Shown here one piece after another: positions 1 to 10,260 of a stretch of 64,000 nt of DNA. This stretch comes from Girardinichthys multiradiatus (lineage: Eukaryota > Chordata > Actinopteri > Cyprinodontiformes > Goodeidae). A model generated the notes under the pieces. That model made no database searches and was not told the origin of the DNA. It saw only the letters and a program-made list of their open reading frames with translations. Position 1 is the stretch's first letter, and each line of letters starts with the position of its first letter. The DNA lies in the NCBI RefSeq assembly GCF_021462225.1, contig NC_061806.1, positions 4,708,734 through 4,772,733 on the forward strand, given 5' to 3'. A program made the position numbers and the translations under genes.

Positions 1-1148
1 AATCACAGTGTGCCAGAGTGTCTTGTCTCTATGTCCATTTTTCCTTTTAGAAAAAGACCAACATAGTTTACCAAATTCATGTATTGAAAATTACAGTACA
101 TTACATTTCTTGTATCCTTTTTTCTCACTATTTTTAATAAAAATCCTATAAATTTGTTTAGCAAATGTCTTTAAATTTGTTTTACGTTTTATTTTTCCTT
201 CTTGTCAGATCATTAAAATAACAAATCAAATTATTTACAGTGAGCTCTCTGGTCTATTTGATTTCATAAGACATGATTTTGGCGCTGCTATTTGCCAACT
301 TGGATGCACTGTCTTGATTTGTGGTTCAGGCTCAAAGCACAGAAATTGGATGCACACATAATAAGAGGAAACCATTCAATTTGAATAATGAAAACAAGAT
401 AGCAGACCTACCATGTAACTTTACTATTGTAAAGTTTGCAGACTGCAGAGCTAACCATCTAATTTATAAGTCAGTCATTTCTTTGAGTTTAAATCTGAGT
501 GAGAACTCAATTCAAAATGATTTTTCAGGCTTAGTGATTTACTTAGCAAACAAATAAATAAATTACTTTGTTTTTATAACCAATAATTGTAAATGTATTA
601 CACTTATTAACCCCCACCCCAAACCTGCCCATTACTAAAAATCACAGTGTCATGTATGATGGTTAGTAAAGGATACAACCACAGAGACTGGTTGTGGCAA
701 AAGTAATTTTTTAAATAATAAATAACAGAAGAACTTACAGGTGGAATCACAGGAAAAGGAGGATATGGAGCATTGGCGGAGTAATGGAAGAATGAAGCAA
801 GGAATAATTAAAAACCAGGAGCCTAATTAATGAGACTAGGGTGGAAAATGACAAAAAAAACCAATTGAGCTAATCAGAGGAGATGTGGAACAGAATGAAA
901 GCAGATAAACTGAGGGGGGGCTAATTAACAAAATGTGAACTAAGACTCAAAAGACTCTAAAAACCTAAAGGGTACCAGTAGCTTTGAAAATGGCACAGGG
1001 TAGTATACAAATTAATCGTTTTTATACCATTAATTGGTCACAAAAAGTAGTTTTAAGATGTTTTAAGCTAGAAAGTAGACCTCAAAACCTCATCTGTGCA
1101 GTCAGTTTATCAAGACTGAGTGTATTTAGAAATGTTTTTTTCATTCAG
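1..1148. other. No gene recognised: AT-rich unique-looking DNA
   Basis: Every frame is short and interrupted and no transposon family was recognised. The stretch reads as ordinary intron or intergenic fish DNA. A polypyrimidine tract and AG close to its right end lead into the exon-like segment described next. Confidence 0.5.
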
Positions 1149-1646
1149 AGCAGGAGAGCTCCTCCAGGCTGGTCTGTCTGCCAAGGTAAGCTAAGCTTAC
1201 CGGGCTGCTGGACTTGGACTTGGACCACACTAGCTGCATGATCTCGGCCCTGCATTCTGAGATTTCCCGCTACCATCTGTTTGTGGCGGCTGAAAGTGAA
1301 TGCAAAGGGTTTAGTAGGTATGTGGTGAGTAACTGCAAAAAACCAGATAACAAAGCAGAATATTTTTTGTTGGAAATTTTCGACATTTATTGTTGGAATT
1401 AATTATAAATCATTTCGCCACAGTCCTGTAAGACAAATATTTTAATGCACTGCTGATGATCAGAGCACTTTAAAATTTCCATGTACATAAAAATACACAT
1501 TTCCCTAAGGCTGTCTTTTGATGTAAACCTAATTTAGTAGTTTATTAAGTCATATATATATATTTTTATCTTATATTATTTATTTATCTAATATTTTTAA
1601 TTTTTCAGAGTTGTATGCTCTGCAGGAGGAGAGAGCACAGTTCCAG
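1149..1646 (+). other. Cluster of possible host exons (coiled-coil-like)
   Basis: Three short segments have exon character. 1149-1185 is bounded by a T-rich tract ending in CAG and by AAG/GTAAGC, and one frame reads AGELLQAGLSAK. About 1210-1307 is less AT-rich than its surroundings, with a frame containing SALHSEISRYHLFVAAESE. 1609-1646 is preceded by TTTTTCAG and followed by GT, with a frame reading LYALQEERAQFQ. All three are Glu/Leu/Gln-rich, as expected of a coiled-coil protein. The spacing is a problem: the gap between the first two is only about 45 bases and reading through it meets a stop, and the donor after the second is not clean. I do not recognise the protein. It could be chance, or a decayed gene. 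Together with the segment at 6113-6208 it may be the 3' part of a + strand gene. Confidence 0.22.
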
Positions 1647-2340
1647 GTTTGGATGAAGATACCCAAAAGTTCTGATCCTCTTCATGTCCAGCCATCGTCT
1701 GCTCACCTGTCAATATACTGTTTATATAAAAATTTGCTTATGATTAGACAGTCAAGGTATTAATTCCCTGTACTTATGATTGTCGTTTTAAATAAATCAT
1801 GCAGTTGTAAAGCAACAACTCTGGACTGATCTAGGTGGTAAAACTAAATGTCAAATAATGACTTAAACATTTCATGATTATGGATCCAGTGCGACTTAAG
1901 GAATACTGGAAGGAATAAATTGACTGTATAACTCTAAAGCTGCTCATTATCTATTGGTTATCAGTTGAAACAAAAAAAAAATATTTATTAGCTAATAGAC
2001 TTTTCAACAGAGTAAAGGAGTAATGGCATCTGCTGGAATGAAGGTGTAATGTAGCGCAGTTTTCTTCCCAATACATCATTAGGCTGATTTAAATAAATGG
2101 TCCGTAGGAATGGAAAAAGTACAGAATTCCCTGGTATTCCTATTAACTGGGTAAAACAAATCCTGGGGCTTTACATTCTGGGGCTTTCAGTTGAAAAGAG
2201 GATATTGAGGGCAATTCACCACAGAAAACTCTGATTTTGTTCTCAGTGGGCATCTCATAAATCGATAAAGCGATGTCATAAATTTAGAATAGCAATGATT
2301 TGAACAGTTGGCCATGAGGAATGTTGAGCCCAGCCATTGA
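1647..2340. other. No gene recognised
   Basis: AT-rich sequence without a convincing open frame or a recognised repeat; possibly an intron if the neighbouring exon candidates are real. Confidence 0.45.
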
Positions 2341-2351
2341 TGGAGAACAAT

Positions 2352-3489
2352 ATTCAATTCAATTCAAAAATACTTTATTAATCCCAAAGGGAAATTAAAT
2401 GTTGTTATAGCTCATATTATGAAGGTTTCCTCAAAGAGCTGTTGTAGATGCTGATGGCTGTAAGCAGGAAGGATCTCCTGTAGCGCTCCGTCTTACAGCA
2501 GATCTGAAGAAGCCTCTGACTGAAGACTCTGTTGTTGTAGGACAGTCTTATGAAGAGGATGCTCCGGGTTCTCCATAATGTTCTTCATTTTATGAAGAAT
2601 CCGTCTTTCCACAGAAAGGTAGTCAGCAGCACAGGAGCACCACAGGGGACTGTACTCTCACCATTCCTTTTCCCTCTGTACACCTCAGACTTCCTGTACA
2701 AGACAGACTCCTGTCATCTGCAGAAATACTCGGATGATTCTGCAGCCATGGGGTGGATCAGAGATGGACAAGAAGCTGAGTACAGGAAGGTGGTGGACCG
2801 CTTTGTGGCATGGTGTGGAAACAATCATCTCATTTTGAACGTGACTAAAACAAAGGAGATGAGTGTAGATTTTAAGAGAAACAGGAATAAGTCAAAAACT
2901 ATTTCTATTATGGGAGAAGAAGGGGAGGTGGTGGAGGAGTATAAATACCTCGGTGTTCAACTGGACAACCCACTAGAGTGGAGATGCAACTGTGAAGCCA
3001 TCTACAAGAAGGGACAGAGCAGACTGTACATCTTGAGGAAGCTTAGGTCCTTTGGTGTTTGCAGCAAGATGCTGCATATCTTCTATAAGTCTGTTGTGGA
3101 AAGTGTGATCTCTTCTGCCATCATCTGCTGGGGAAGCAGCATCAGAGCCAGGGACTTAAAAAAGCTCAACAAGCTGATAAAGAAGGCTGGTTCTGTTCTG
3201 GGGACTCCTCTGGAACCTCTGGAGATCAATGTGGAAAGATGCATTCTTCATAAAATGAAGAACATTATGCAGAATCCTGAGCATCCTCTTCATGAGACTG
3301 TCCTACAACAACAGAGTGTCTTCAGTCAGAGGCTTCTTCAGACCTGCTCTAAGACGGAGCGCTACAGGAGATCCTTCCTGCCCACAGCCATCAGCATCTA
3401 CAACGGCTCTTTGAAGAAACCTTCATAATGACCTACAACAACATTTAATTTCCCTTTGGGATTAATAAAGGAATTTTGAATTTAATTGA
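2352..3489 (+). mobile_element. LINE-K fragment with inverted copy of its own 3' end
   Basis: The right part (2616-3489) is a 5'-truncated non-LTR retrotransposon in + orientation that ends in an AATAAAGG-type 3' terminus near 3470-3489. The left part (2352-2615) is a copy of the last ~260 bases in reverse orientation: it opens with the complement of the 3' terminus (the shared string TTAATCCCAAAGGGAAATTA is on both sides) and matches RC(3232-3489) at roughly 90 % by eye. Two head-to-head 5'-truncated copies, or an inverted duplication, would give this. The same family is present in - orientation at 43358-44420. The class is jockey-superfamily (L2/CR1/Rex-like), judged from its RT. Confidence 0.75.
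2616..3428 (+). pseudogene. Truncated LINE reverse transcriptase (LINE-K ORF2 C-terminus)
   Basis: The open frame runs from inside the left inverted arm (about 2550) to a stop at 3428, 292 codons, but the first ~22 residues come from antisense arm sequence and are not RT. Motifs visible in order are GAPQGTVLSPFLFPLYTSDF (RT block with the conserved G-PQG), QKYSDDSA (the catalytic Y-x-D-D box, here YSDD), the thumb region around YKYLGVQLDNPLEW, and a C-terminal tail SFLPTAISIYN typical of L2/CR1-type ORF2. The APE endonuclease and the RT fingers are missing. The surviving frame is uninterrupted, so this copy is not very old, but without its 5' half it cannot be an active enzyme. Confidence 0.75.
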
Positions 3490-3496
3490 ATTGATA

Positions 3497-4035
3497 CATT
3501 ATATTGCCAAAAGTATTCGCTCACATATCCAAAATGGATGCAGAATGGGTCACTCTTAGGATCTCTGTGAATTTCAATGTGGTACTGTGATTGGATGCCA
3601 CTTGTGCAACAGGTCCAGTTGTGAAATTTCCTCATTCCTAAATATACCAATGTCAACTATCAGTGATATTATAAGAAAGTGGAAGTGATTGGGAATGACT
3701 GCAACTCAGCCACGAAGTGCTAGGTCATGTTAATTGACAGGGCTGGGGCAGCGGATGTTGACGAGCATAGTGTGCAGAGGTTGCCAACTTTCTGCAGAAT
3801 CAACTGCTACAGACCTCCAAACTTCATGTAACCTTTAGATTAGCTCATAGAGATTAGTGCATGGAGAGCTTCATGGAATGGGTTTCCATGGCCGAGCAGC
3901 TGGATCCAAGCAAGAGATATTATGTAAAATGCAAAGTGTCGGATGCAGTGGTGTAAAGCACGCCGGTATGGAGGCACATTCTCTGGAGAGACGAATCATG
4001 CTTGTTGGATGGCCCTTGTGTGTCACGACTGCAGG
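3497..4035 (+). mobile_element. Tc1/mariner remnant (element H), 3'-truncated
   Basis: It begins directly after TA with CATTATATTGCCAAAAGTAT, the terminus of a common fish Tc1-like element. It then holds decayed transposase N-terminal sequence on the + strand (a frame with CEISSFLNIPMSTISDII, the paired-like DNA-binding helices) followed by pieces up to the segment around 3990 with LERRIM. Stops and frameshifts are frequent, and the catalytic domain and right inverted repeat are missing. It lies only a few bases beyond the LINE-K 3' end. Confidence 0.65.
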
Positions 4036-6112
4036 TGTTCTACATTGCCACCTAAATGCCTCCGGCAGGTGTGCCACTCAATTCCGCACATTGCCACTAG
4101 GCGGTACTATAAGTAATCATTGACATGTTCAGTCAGGCTCAGTTCTGCTTTCGCTGCTTGGGTCTAATAAACATTAGGTCTTTGTAGCACTTTGCTGACT
4201 GTGCGTAAAAAGAAAATAAACACAAAAGAATGAGCTGATATGGCAAAATCCTAATGCCACTAAAATGGCAAGAACTCAATATGGAAAGACCTTTTCTAAC
4301 AATACTAAACCCAGAAAAATAATTAGCGGTCACCTGACTTGAGTCCACACCTCTGCTTTCTTCTACATAACTAAAAAGATTAATCAAAAGGGCACAGTTT
4401 CATGTACTTTGGCTCAATTTCAAAATGAACTTAGTTTCTGTTGTCATCCCTTGACTTTGCCAGTTTGGCAAATAAGAGACGATTAAAATAAATGAGCCAA
4501 GATTGATCATGATACATTTAACAGGGAAGACTGATGGGCAAAGCAAGCAAAAGGGATGATTACAACTGTCCTTGCTTGATGACAAATTGCTCTGAATTGT
4601 TCCGAAAGGAGGGGTGTTTTTATCACTTTGCAAAATCACAGTGGCCCTCTTTGTCATCTTTACTATTAGAGTTTTCATCGTTTGCCGTCCTGCCTTTTGA
4701 AGATATACATGGATTCTGAGATATACTTTGATTGTGTTATGAAGTACACAAGAAGTGGGTAAATGTACAAAGTAGGATCCAAATTCTCTGTTTTACAAAA
4801 GAAAAGTCCAACAATGCAAAATGAAATAAAACTCCTCATTTTTGGTGTCATTTAGATTCTGCCATGAATAAATAGTTGTGCTATGTGTGTTTAATTGTTG
4901 CATTTTTCAACTGAACTTAATTATCAGGATAATTTTTGATCATTTATCATTTATGTAGATAAAAAACGTATTGACAAAAGTAAGTTATAAATGTAAGCCA
5001 TTAGACGTGCATAAATTTTAAGATTTGTACTTTTTCCTTACAGTCAAATTACACATGACTGGGAAAGCTGCATTTAAAATTCAAATTGAAATTGTGCACG
5101 TTTACAAATATAAATACTAATTACAACTTGGATGTAGATTCTTCGCTTTGAATATGAATCCACATAAACAAAATTATGTCATATGGACTTGAGCCAGCAA
5201 GAAATCCCACGATGCATTGCAGGATACCTTGATAAGTTGTTGTGTGCTTGGCAAGTACGCACTTGGCACTCTGATGTACAGTTGAAAGTACGTTCTTGCT
5301 GAGAACACAAGGACACAATATGATAATTCAGCAATTGGAACAGAATGTACTTGATAATCTCACCCCTCAGCTAACATTTTTCTTTGAGTTTCAATAATTA
5401 GTCTCGTTTCACTCAGGAATGTGATTATTTTATAATGGACAGTAAAACAAGAAGAAAATGTTAATTTGACAAATATCAAATATACATAATAAACAAGTGT
5501 CATTACTAAATTGAAACGTTATAAATAATAAGCTAAAGTTTTAATTTTTGATCATTAAAAAGGCTTTACTTAGTAAACAATGGTTTAGACTAAAACAACA
5601 ATAATCTCAGTCAGCAAGTACAGGAAATTGATAACTGTCTAATAATAAGTAAACATTAATAAAATAAAAAAATGTAAAGAAGATGAGACAGTGGGGTATA
5701 GGGGAGCATATGGAAACTGCATCAAAACTTGGAACTGTGGTCTCTTCTCCTCAGAGTTGTCATGAAAATGGAAAATAATAACAAATTCACACTCAACTAA
5801 ATTAGGTTTACATGAAAAGCCAATGATAGGGAAATGTGTATTTTTGTGTACAAGGAAAAGTGAAACTGCTCTGTTTGTATTAATGTATTTTTCTGATTCT
5901 GAATTTACATGCAAAAAATTGCTAGGAAGACAAATAAAATTAATTGGTATTTCATGACAAAACTGTGGCGATGCAGTTTATAAAATGCCTACATTAACTT
6001 AAAATGTCAAACATATCCAGACAAGTATAATACTTGAGTATACAGAATATAATATTCTGGTCCTTGCAGTTATCCACCGTATATGCTAAAATGCTTTATA
6101 TCTCACTTTTAG
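4036..6112. other. No gene or recognised repeat
   Basis: AT-rich DNA with only short frames, none of which shows a known motif or codon structure. Possibly intronic if exon candidates on both sides belong to one gene. Confidence 0.45.
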
Positions 6113-6208
6113 CCGCTACAAACAGATCACAGCGGAAAGTGCCAAGATCAGGCTGCTGTTAAAGGGGAAAACACACCCCAAAAACCCGCTGACCCTGCAG
6201 CCAGCGTA
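6113..6208 (+). other. Possible terminal coding exon of a host gene
   Basis: A GC-richer island follows TCTCACTTTTAG, a good acceptor. One frame reads RYKQITAESAKIRLLLKGK... and ends in QPA-stop at TAG near 6208; its Lys/Arg-rich make-up suits a C-terminal exon. A second frame stays open to about 6414, so the phase is not certain. No protein family was recognised, and no polyadenylation signal could be tied to it. Confidence 0.27.
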
Positions 6209-6954
6209 GCCTGTCAGTGGATCTGTGCTGCTCCGAAATCTCTAGAGCACATTTTAAAGTAGGATTTCATCATTTAACTCATTGGGTAAAAACTAATTTT
6301 GAACATTGTTTGTTCTGTGTAGTGCATTCTATGAAGGATTTTGAATTACATTGGCATAAGTTGGCATTTTGGGTCATTCAAAAAGTATTTGAGCAAAATT
6401 TACTCCAAAGTTGAACTCTGCACTGGTAGATAAATCGGCATCCCATTTACTGATAGGAAGTGAGATTCTTAAATCTACTTCTAAAAGTTTTGTGTAAGTT
6501 TTTAGAATAACTTTGGCGGTTGAAGTTCAAGGAAGATAGATATTACTAGAGGACTTTCTTGGGTTGTTTGTTTTGATCCTAAATGTGGACTAGACAATAG
6601 AGTTTTGGGTTGGCAATATTCAAATGAATTTTTATCAGTACCAGTATTTTAGATATTCCCATCCGGCTGTCACAGATACCGATATTGATGCTTTTAAAAC
6701 AGCTGTGCTGCTTAATTAAATGGCTGATAAATGGAATATCTGAGATACAGATTTCCTTACAAAGTGTTTCTTCAATTTCTATCCATAGACTGATGGACTT
6801 TTCCAAATCTATTTTAAGATTTATTGTAATCTATGTGCCAGATAATATTTATAAAAGTTTGGAAGATTTTACCCCCCTAAACTGCTAAATGTAACTATTT
6901 TTCTCTTAAGAAACTTAAAAAACACGTTTTTCAGTTAACTTAATTTAGGAAGAT
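6209..6954. other. No gene recognised; left flank of ERV copy 1
   Basis: AT-rich DNA, perhaps 3' UTR if the preceding segment is a terminal exon. The four bases before the LTR are AGAT; the right flank of this provirus has been replaced, so a target-site duplication cannot be checked. Confidence 0.4.
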
Positions 6955-7461
6955 TGTTGGAATAATTTAATATAGATTTATCTTATATTTTCTACTATTC
7001 TTTAACTTGACTATTTGATTTTTATAACCTTTCATGATGTTTGTGCGAGTAAAGGATGTGATGAGTTTGTCTGCAGGCAAAGGTCATAAATGGAGCTGAG
7101 AAGGAAGCAGTCTGCAGTTGAGGAGGTCATAAAAGATGAAGGCTGATTGTGCTGAACGGACAACACGCTTATCTTAGATTGGAGGAGACTGTGGAAGTGT
7201 GTTGTTAAAAGATAATGGTGTTTATGACCTGTATACGATGCAGCTGTTTTTCCCATCCTAAGAGAGTAACGTTCTTTGTAATTAGGGACCCCCGAAAAGA
7301 TAATAAAAAGAGAGGGTCGGACAGATGGTTTTCTGAGCGGTAGAGAGATTGTAACTGAAAACATCTCTGTCCGTTCTCCTCGCAGCGAGTGAAATAACTA
7401 ATTCTTTGTCTTTCTCTTTTTTTGTGATGTTATAAGTATTGTAGGTTGTTTAAACCTGACA
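6955..7461 (+). repeat. 5' LTR of ERV copy 1 (507 bp)
   Basis: Starts TGTTGGAATA and ends AACCTGACA (TG...CA). It matches the copy 2 LTR at 25368-25881 (-) and the solo LTR at 62626-63131 (+) along its length. An AATAAAA at 7302-7308 lies in the right third, followed by GAGAGGGTCGG; it could serve as TATA-like promoter, as polyadenylation signal, or both. Confidence 0.92.
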
Positions 7462-7467
7462 TTAATT

Positions 7468-7490
7468 TGGTCCTTCGGAGCCGGATTCCA
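7468..7490 (+). promoter_or_regulatory. Primer binding site, tRNA-Tyr type
   Basis: TGGTCCTTCGGAGCCGGATT begins six bases after the LTR. The 3' end of vertebrate tRNA-Tyr reads ...CCGGCTCGAAGGA+CCA, whose complement is TGGTCCTTCGAGCCGG, so the site matches apart from one extra base. Copy 2 has the matching site on the - strand near 32297-32316. The assignment rests on recalled tRNA-Tyr sequence. Confidence 0.65.
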
Positions 7491-7641
7491 AACATGCTTG
7501 ATGATTCCAGCGGGTTGGTAGACTCCAGTAAGACCGTACGCACGGCAGTTGTTATCAGACTCACAGACCCTTTCCGGGACTGGATCTCGGCCCGCCTGCT
7601 GGGGTCTGATGGCTGACGGAATTCTGAGAGAGAGGAGAAGA

Positions 7642-7654
7642 CAAAGTGGTGAGT
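7642..7654 (+). promoter_or_regulatory. Candidate major splice donor of ERV copy 1
   Basis: AAAGTG/GTGAGT lies about 190 bases after the LTR, where the env message donor of simple retroviruses usually sits. The corresponding place in copy 2 (near 32128, -) also contains GTGAGT. Use in splicing is inferred. Confidence 0.45.
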
Positions 7655-7762
7655 TGAATTTGGATTAAAAAGTGTGACGAATGACTGGGGGTCATTGCGT
7701 GAAATAAAACCCTGTGAATCCTAGGCCCTAACAGGTAAAAGTAGGACAGCAGAGACCTCTTG

Positions 7763-7920
7763 AGTATTAATAAGTAATACAAAAAATTCCGTGTTTCAAG
7801 GACGGCGGAGTCCTGTTTAAGTATTGATAAGTAATACTGAAAATTCTGTGTTTCCAGGACGGCGGAGTCCGCGTTTAAGTGTTTTAAACAAAAATACTAA
7901 AAAAATTCCGCGTTTAAAAT
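7763..7920 (+). repeat. Leader tandem repeats with hairpin arms (~58 bp x 2.7)
   Basis: Units begin at 7763, 7820 and 7878 (57, 58 and about 43 bases). Each of the first two contains AGTATTnATAAGTAATAC, an inverted repeat, then an A-rich stretch, TTC(T/C)GTGTTTC, and GGACGGCGGAGTCC, itself an inverted repeat with GGCGGA in the loop. The third unit is degenerate and lacks the GGAC loop. Copy 2 keeps a recognisable version at about 31880-32025 (-), so the array belongs to the element. It lies between donor and gag, where packaging signals or translation elements occur; a role is not shown. Confidence 0.7.
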
Positions 7921-7929
7921 GTGTGCATG

Positions 7930-9809
7930 TGAGTAATGAATGGAGGATTTAAACCACTAGGTTTTGCCTCATACCAAAGCAGTAGGATCAAAAGTGACTA
8001 ACTTTTGTGGATGCAAAGGCAAGAATTCTCCACTCGAATGAGTTGAAGTGAGAATTACCACAAACAGAGATTTTTCTGTCACCCTACTGAGCAGAATAAT
8101 CCAGCATTTAGAATGCCCTATGTATTTATATGCTGGACCAAATAAAAAAAAAAAAAAAAAAAGGGAAACGGGGCGAGTAAAAATAAACTAAAAATGAATA
8201 ACAATGCAAAGATTGGAAATTTATGGAAGCACAGGATCAAATTAAAATATTAAAATTAAAATATTTAGATAAATGGATAACCACATATCATTATGATGGT
8301 TGTTTAAACTCTAAAAAATTAGTTAATCTATAGGATGCAATAATTAAAAGTACATTAAAAGTATACGTGATTTAAGAAAAATGGACAAAGAATGTTATGA
8401 GGATGTAGATTATTGGTTAAAAGTAACTAAAAAGAGAGAGATGTGATGCAGGAGAAAAGAATGGACGTTTTTGTGGAAAGCAGAAAAGGTCAGAGGGCTG
8501 AGAAGTAATTTTTGATGGACTTGCAAAGTAGAACAGCAGGACAAAAGAAAGGGAGTAAAAAGAGTAGGTGGAAAGTTTTTGTTTTGTACCAAAGATCTGA
8601 TGAGGTTTGACAGGATAAGATGGGCTAAAATGAGTCCCTTTGGTGAATAAATCCATCCCCACCATGGCTGTACCTCATGTATGTTTTATTTGTGTTTATT
8701 TTTTTTATTTATTATTGTTTTGAGACGCTGGAGGCTGTTGATACAGCGTGTCACGGAGGTTCATGGCATGACAGGTTTTTTTTTCTGAGTAACCTTAGAA
8801 AATATTTTACTCTTTTTAACAGCAGAACAAACAGAGTGAGGGGATTAATCGATAGGCTTACAGTTAAGATACAGACGCAGAGCTGACTACGCAGAAATAG
8901 CCAGAGTGAAACAAAAAGAGGAAGAACCTTTTGAAGAATATAGGATTAGACTGACAAAAGTGTTTAAAATACATAGTGGTCTACAAGAAGATGAAAACGA
9001 GCAAGGAGCTTATTGACAGCAGGAAAAAAATGCACTACATGCTGGTTCCAGGGATGCAATTAATACCTGGGTAATGTAGAATATAAACTACCTATGTGTG
9101 TAACTGGAATGTGCAGATAGAGGAGAGGGAATGAAGATAGAGGTCATAAATTGGTGAAGGACAGGGGATTACCGGATGGGGGTGAAGAAGATAGCGGAGG
9201 ACAAGCTTGCTAGAAGAAAATAACCAGAATCACTCCTTATTTGGACCTAAGGAACTGTTATGCTATACATGAGTGACATGATATATGTATATGTTGAACA
9301 CACCCTTGAGACTGAATAAAACGAGCTGGAAGCAGAGAGAGAGATCAGAGTTGTTGCTCGCAGGTGTTTGGCTGGGGCATCTTTCTCTCACTCTGCGCAG
9401 AGGCGAACATAAGCTGATTGTACTTTGTGTTTATGTCACTCTTTTGAAACCTGTGCCCAAATCAACGGACCCGGGGAAGCGGAGACGGCTTCGACAGTAA
9501 GGAGACATTTTATAGGGTTCCCCACAGCAAATCTAGAAGACTATGTTAATCATGCCCTCCATGCAGAAAGAGTAATGAAGGATAAAAAAAAAGACCTTTT
9601 TTCAGCTAGAAGAAGAAGAAGAACATATTTATTATCAAAATAGCAGAGGAAGAGGAGGATTTAGAGGCAGAGGACAAAACCGCAGGTGTCAGAGAGGAGG
9701 AGTGAGCAGAGGAAATTACAGACAATACACCTCAGGGTGCTGGTGTTGTGGGAGAGAAGGACATCTGATCAGAGACTGTCCTGGGAGGAGAAATAATGAT
9801 TCAGCATGA
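7930..9809 (+). pseudogene. ERV copy 1 gag (matrix-capsid-nucleocapsid), broken
   Basis: The frame is interrupted throughout. Near 8885-9070 a capsid C-terminal segment reads EIARVKQKEEEPFEEYRIRL and continues after the inserted LTR (9075-9496) with RHFIGFPTANLEDYVNHAL, resembling the end of gammaretrovirus capsid. A basic, Arg/Gly-rich stretch then leads to one zinc knuckle, CWCCGREGHLIRDC (9738-9779, C-x2-C-x4-H-x4-C), and to an in-frame TGA at 9807. A poly(A) run at about 8143-8162 and several early stops disrupt the 5' half. The product would be the structural polyprotein; no intact version can be read here. Confidence 0.75.
9075..9496 (+). repeat. Solo LTR (family 3) inserted in ERV gag
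   Basis: 422 bp beginning TGTAGAATATAAAC and ending GGCTTCGACA, flanked by GTAA at 9071-9074 and 9497-9500. ERV copy 2 (30777-30800, -) has the uninterrupted site, one GTAA followed by GGAGA, which proves the insertion. An AATAAAA lies near 9315. The family differs from the host ERV LTR; it is probably an ERV LTR with a 4-bp target duplication. Confidence 0.9.
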
Positions 9810-9813
9810 CTAG
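9807..9813 (+). promoter_or_regulatory. Candidate stop-readthrough context UGA-CUA-G at gag end
   Basis: The stop TGA at 9807-9809 is in frame with the zinc knuckle, immediately followed by CTAG, and the same frame continues into the protease leader (GQKTGEIVPSTSDTDEN). Gammaretroviruses make Gag-Pol by suppressing the gag stop, and UGA followed by CUAG is the best known readthrough context in animals. Functional use here is inferred; the downstream A17 run now shifts frame. Confidence 0.5.
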
Positions 9814-10260
9814 GACAGAAAACAGGTGAAATTGTTCCTAGTACCTCAGACACCGATGAAAACAAAAAAAAAAAAAAAAACACAAGGGCAGGATGTCCTC
9901 CTAAATTTCCAGGACCTTCTCTCCCTAGATAGCATAAAACCTGAAGTTACCTTACTGTTGAATGGAAAATCAATTACTTTTCTTTGTGATACCGGAGCAT
10001 GCAGGACCACCTGTAGAGAAACAATCCCAAATCCCAGACTTAGTGATCAGCAAATAACAGTAAGGTCAGCTAGTGGGAAATTGACACAAGTCTGTGAGTC
10101 TGAACCAGTTTGGATAAGAAATCCCAATGGACAGTCATGCCAGCTATCTATTCTAATGTTCCCTGAGTATCCGGTGAATCTATTGGGACGAGATGGATTA
10201 TTACATCTGGGGTTAGCATTAATTCCGACCTCAGAAGAACATATTGTAGTAAAGAGAAAA
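9810..10260 (+). pseudogene. ERV copy 1 aspartic protease
   Basis: After a run of 17 A (9864-9880) the frame gives VTLLLNGKSITFLCDTGACR with the catalytic D-T-G at 9988-9996, and later NLLGRDGLLHLGL, the conserved Gly-Arg-Asp segment of retroviral proteases. Length and motif spacing fit a normal retropepsin. The A-run puts the protease in a different frame from the end of gag, either through slippage mutation or, less likely, a frameshift site. Copy 2 has lost most of this domain. Confidence 0.8.

Noticed and set aside
1185..1201. 17-bp palindrome GGTAAGCTAAGCTTACC at a possible splice donor
   Set aside because: Short enough to occur by chance in 64 kb; no second copy or supporting feature was found.
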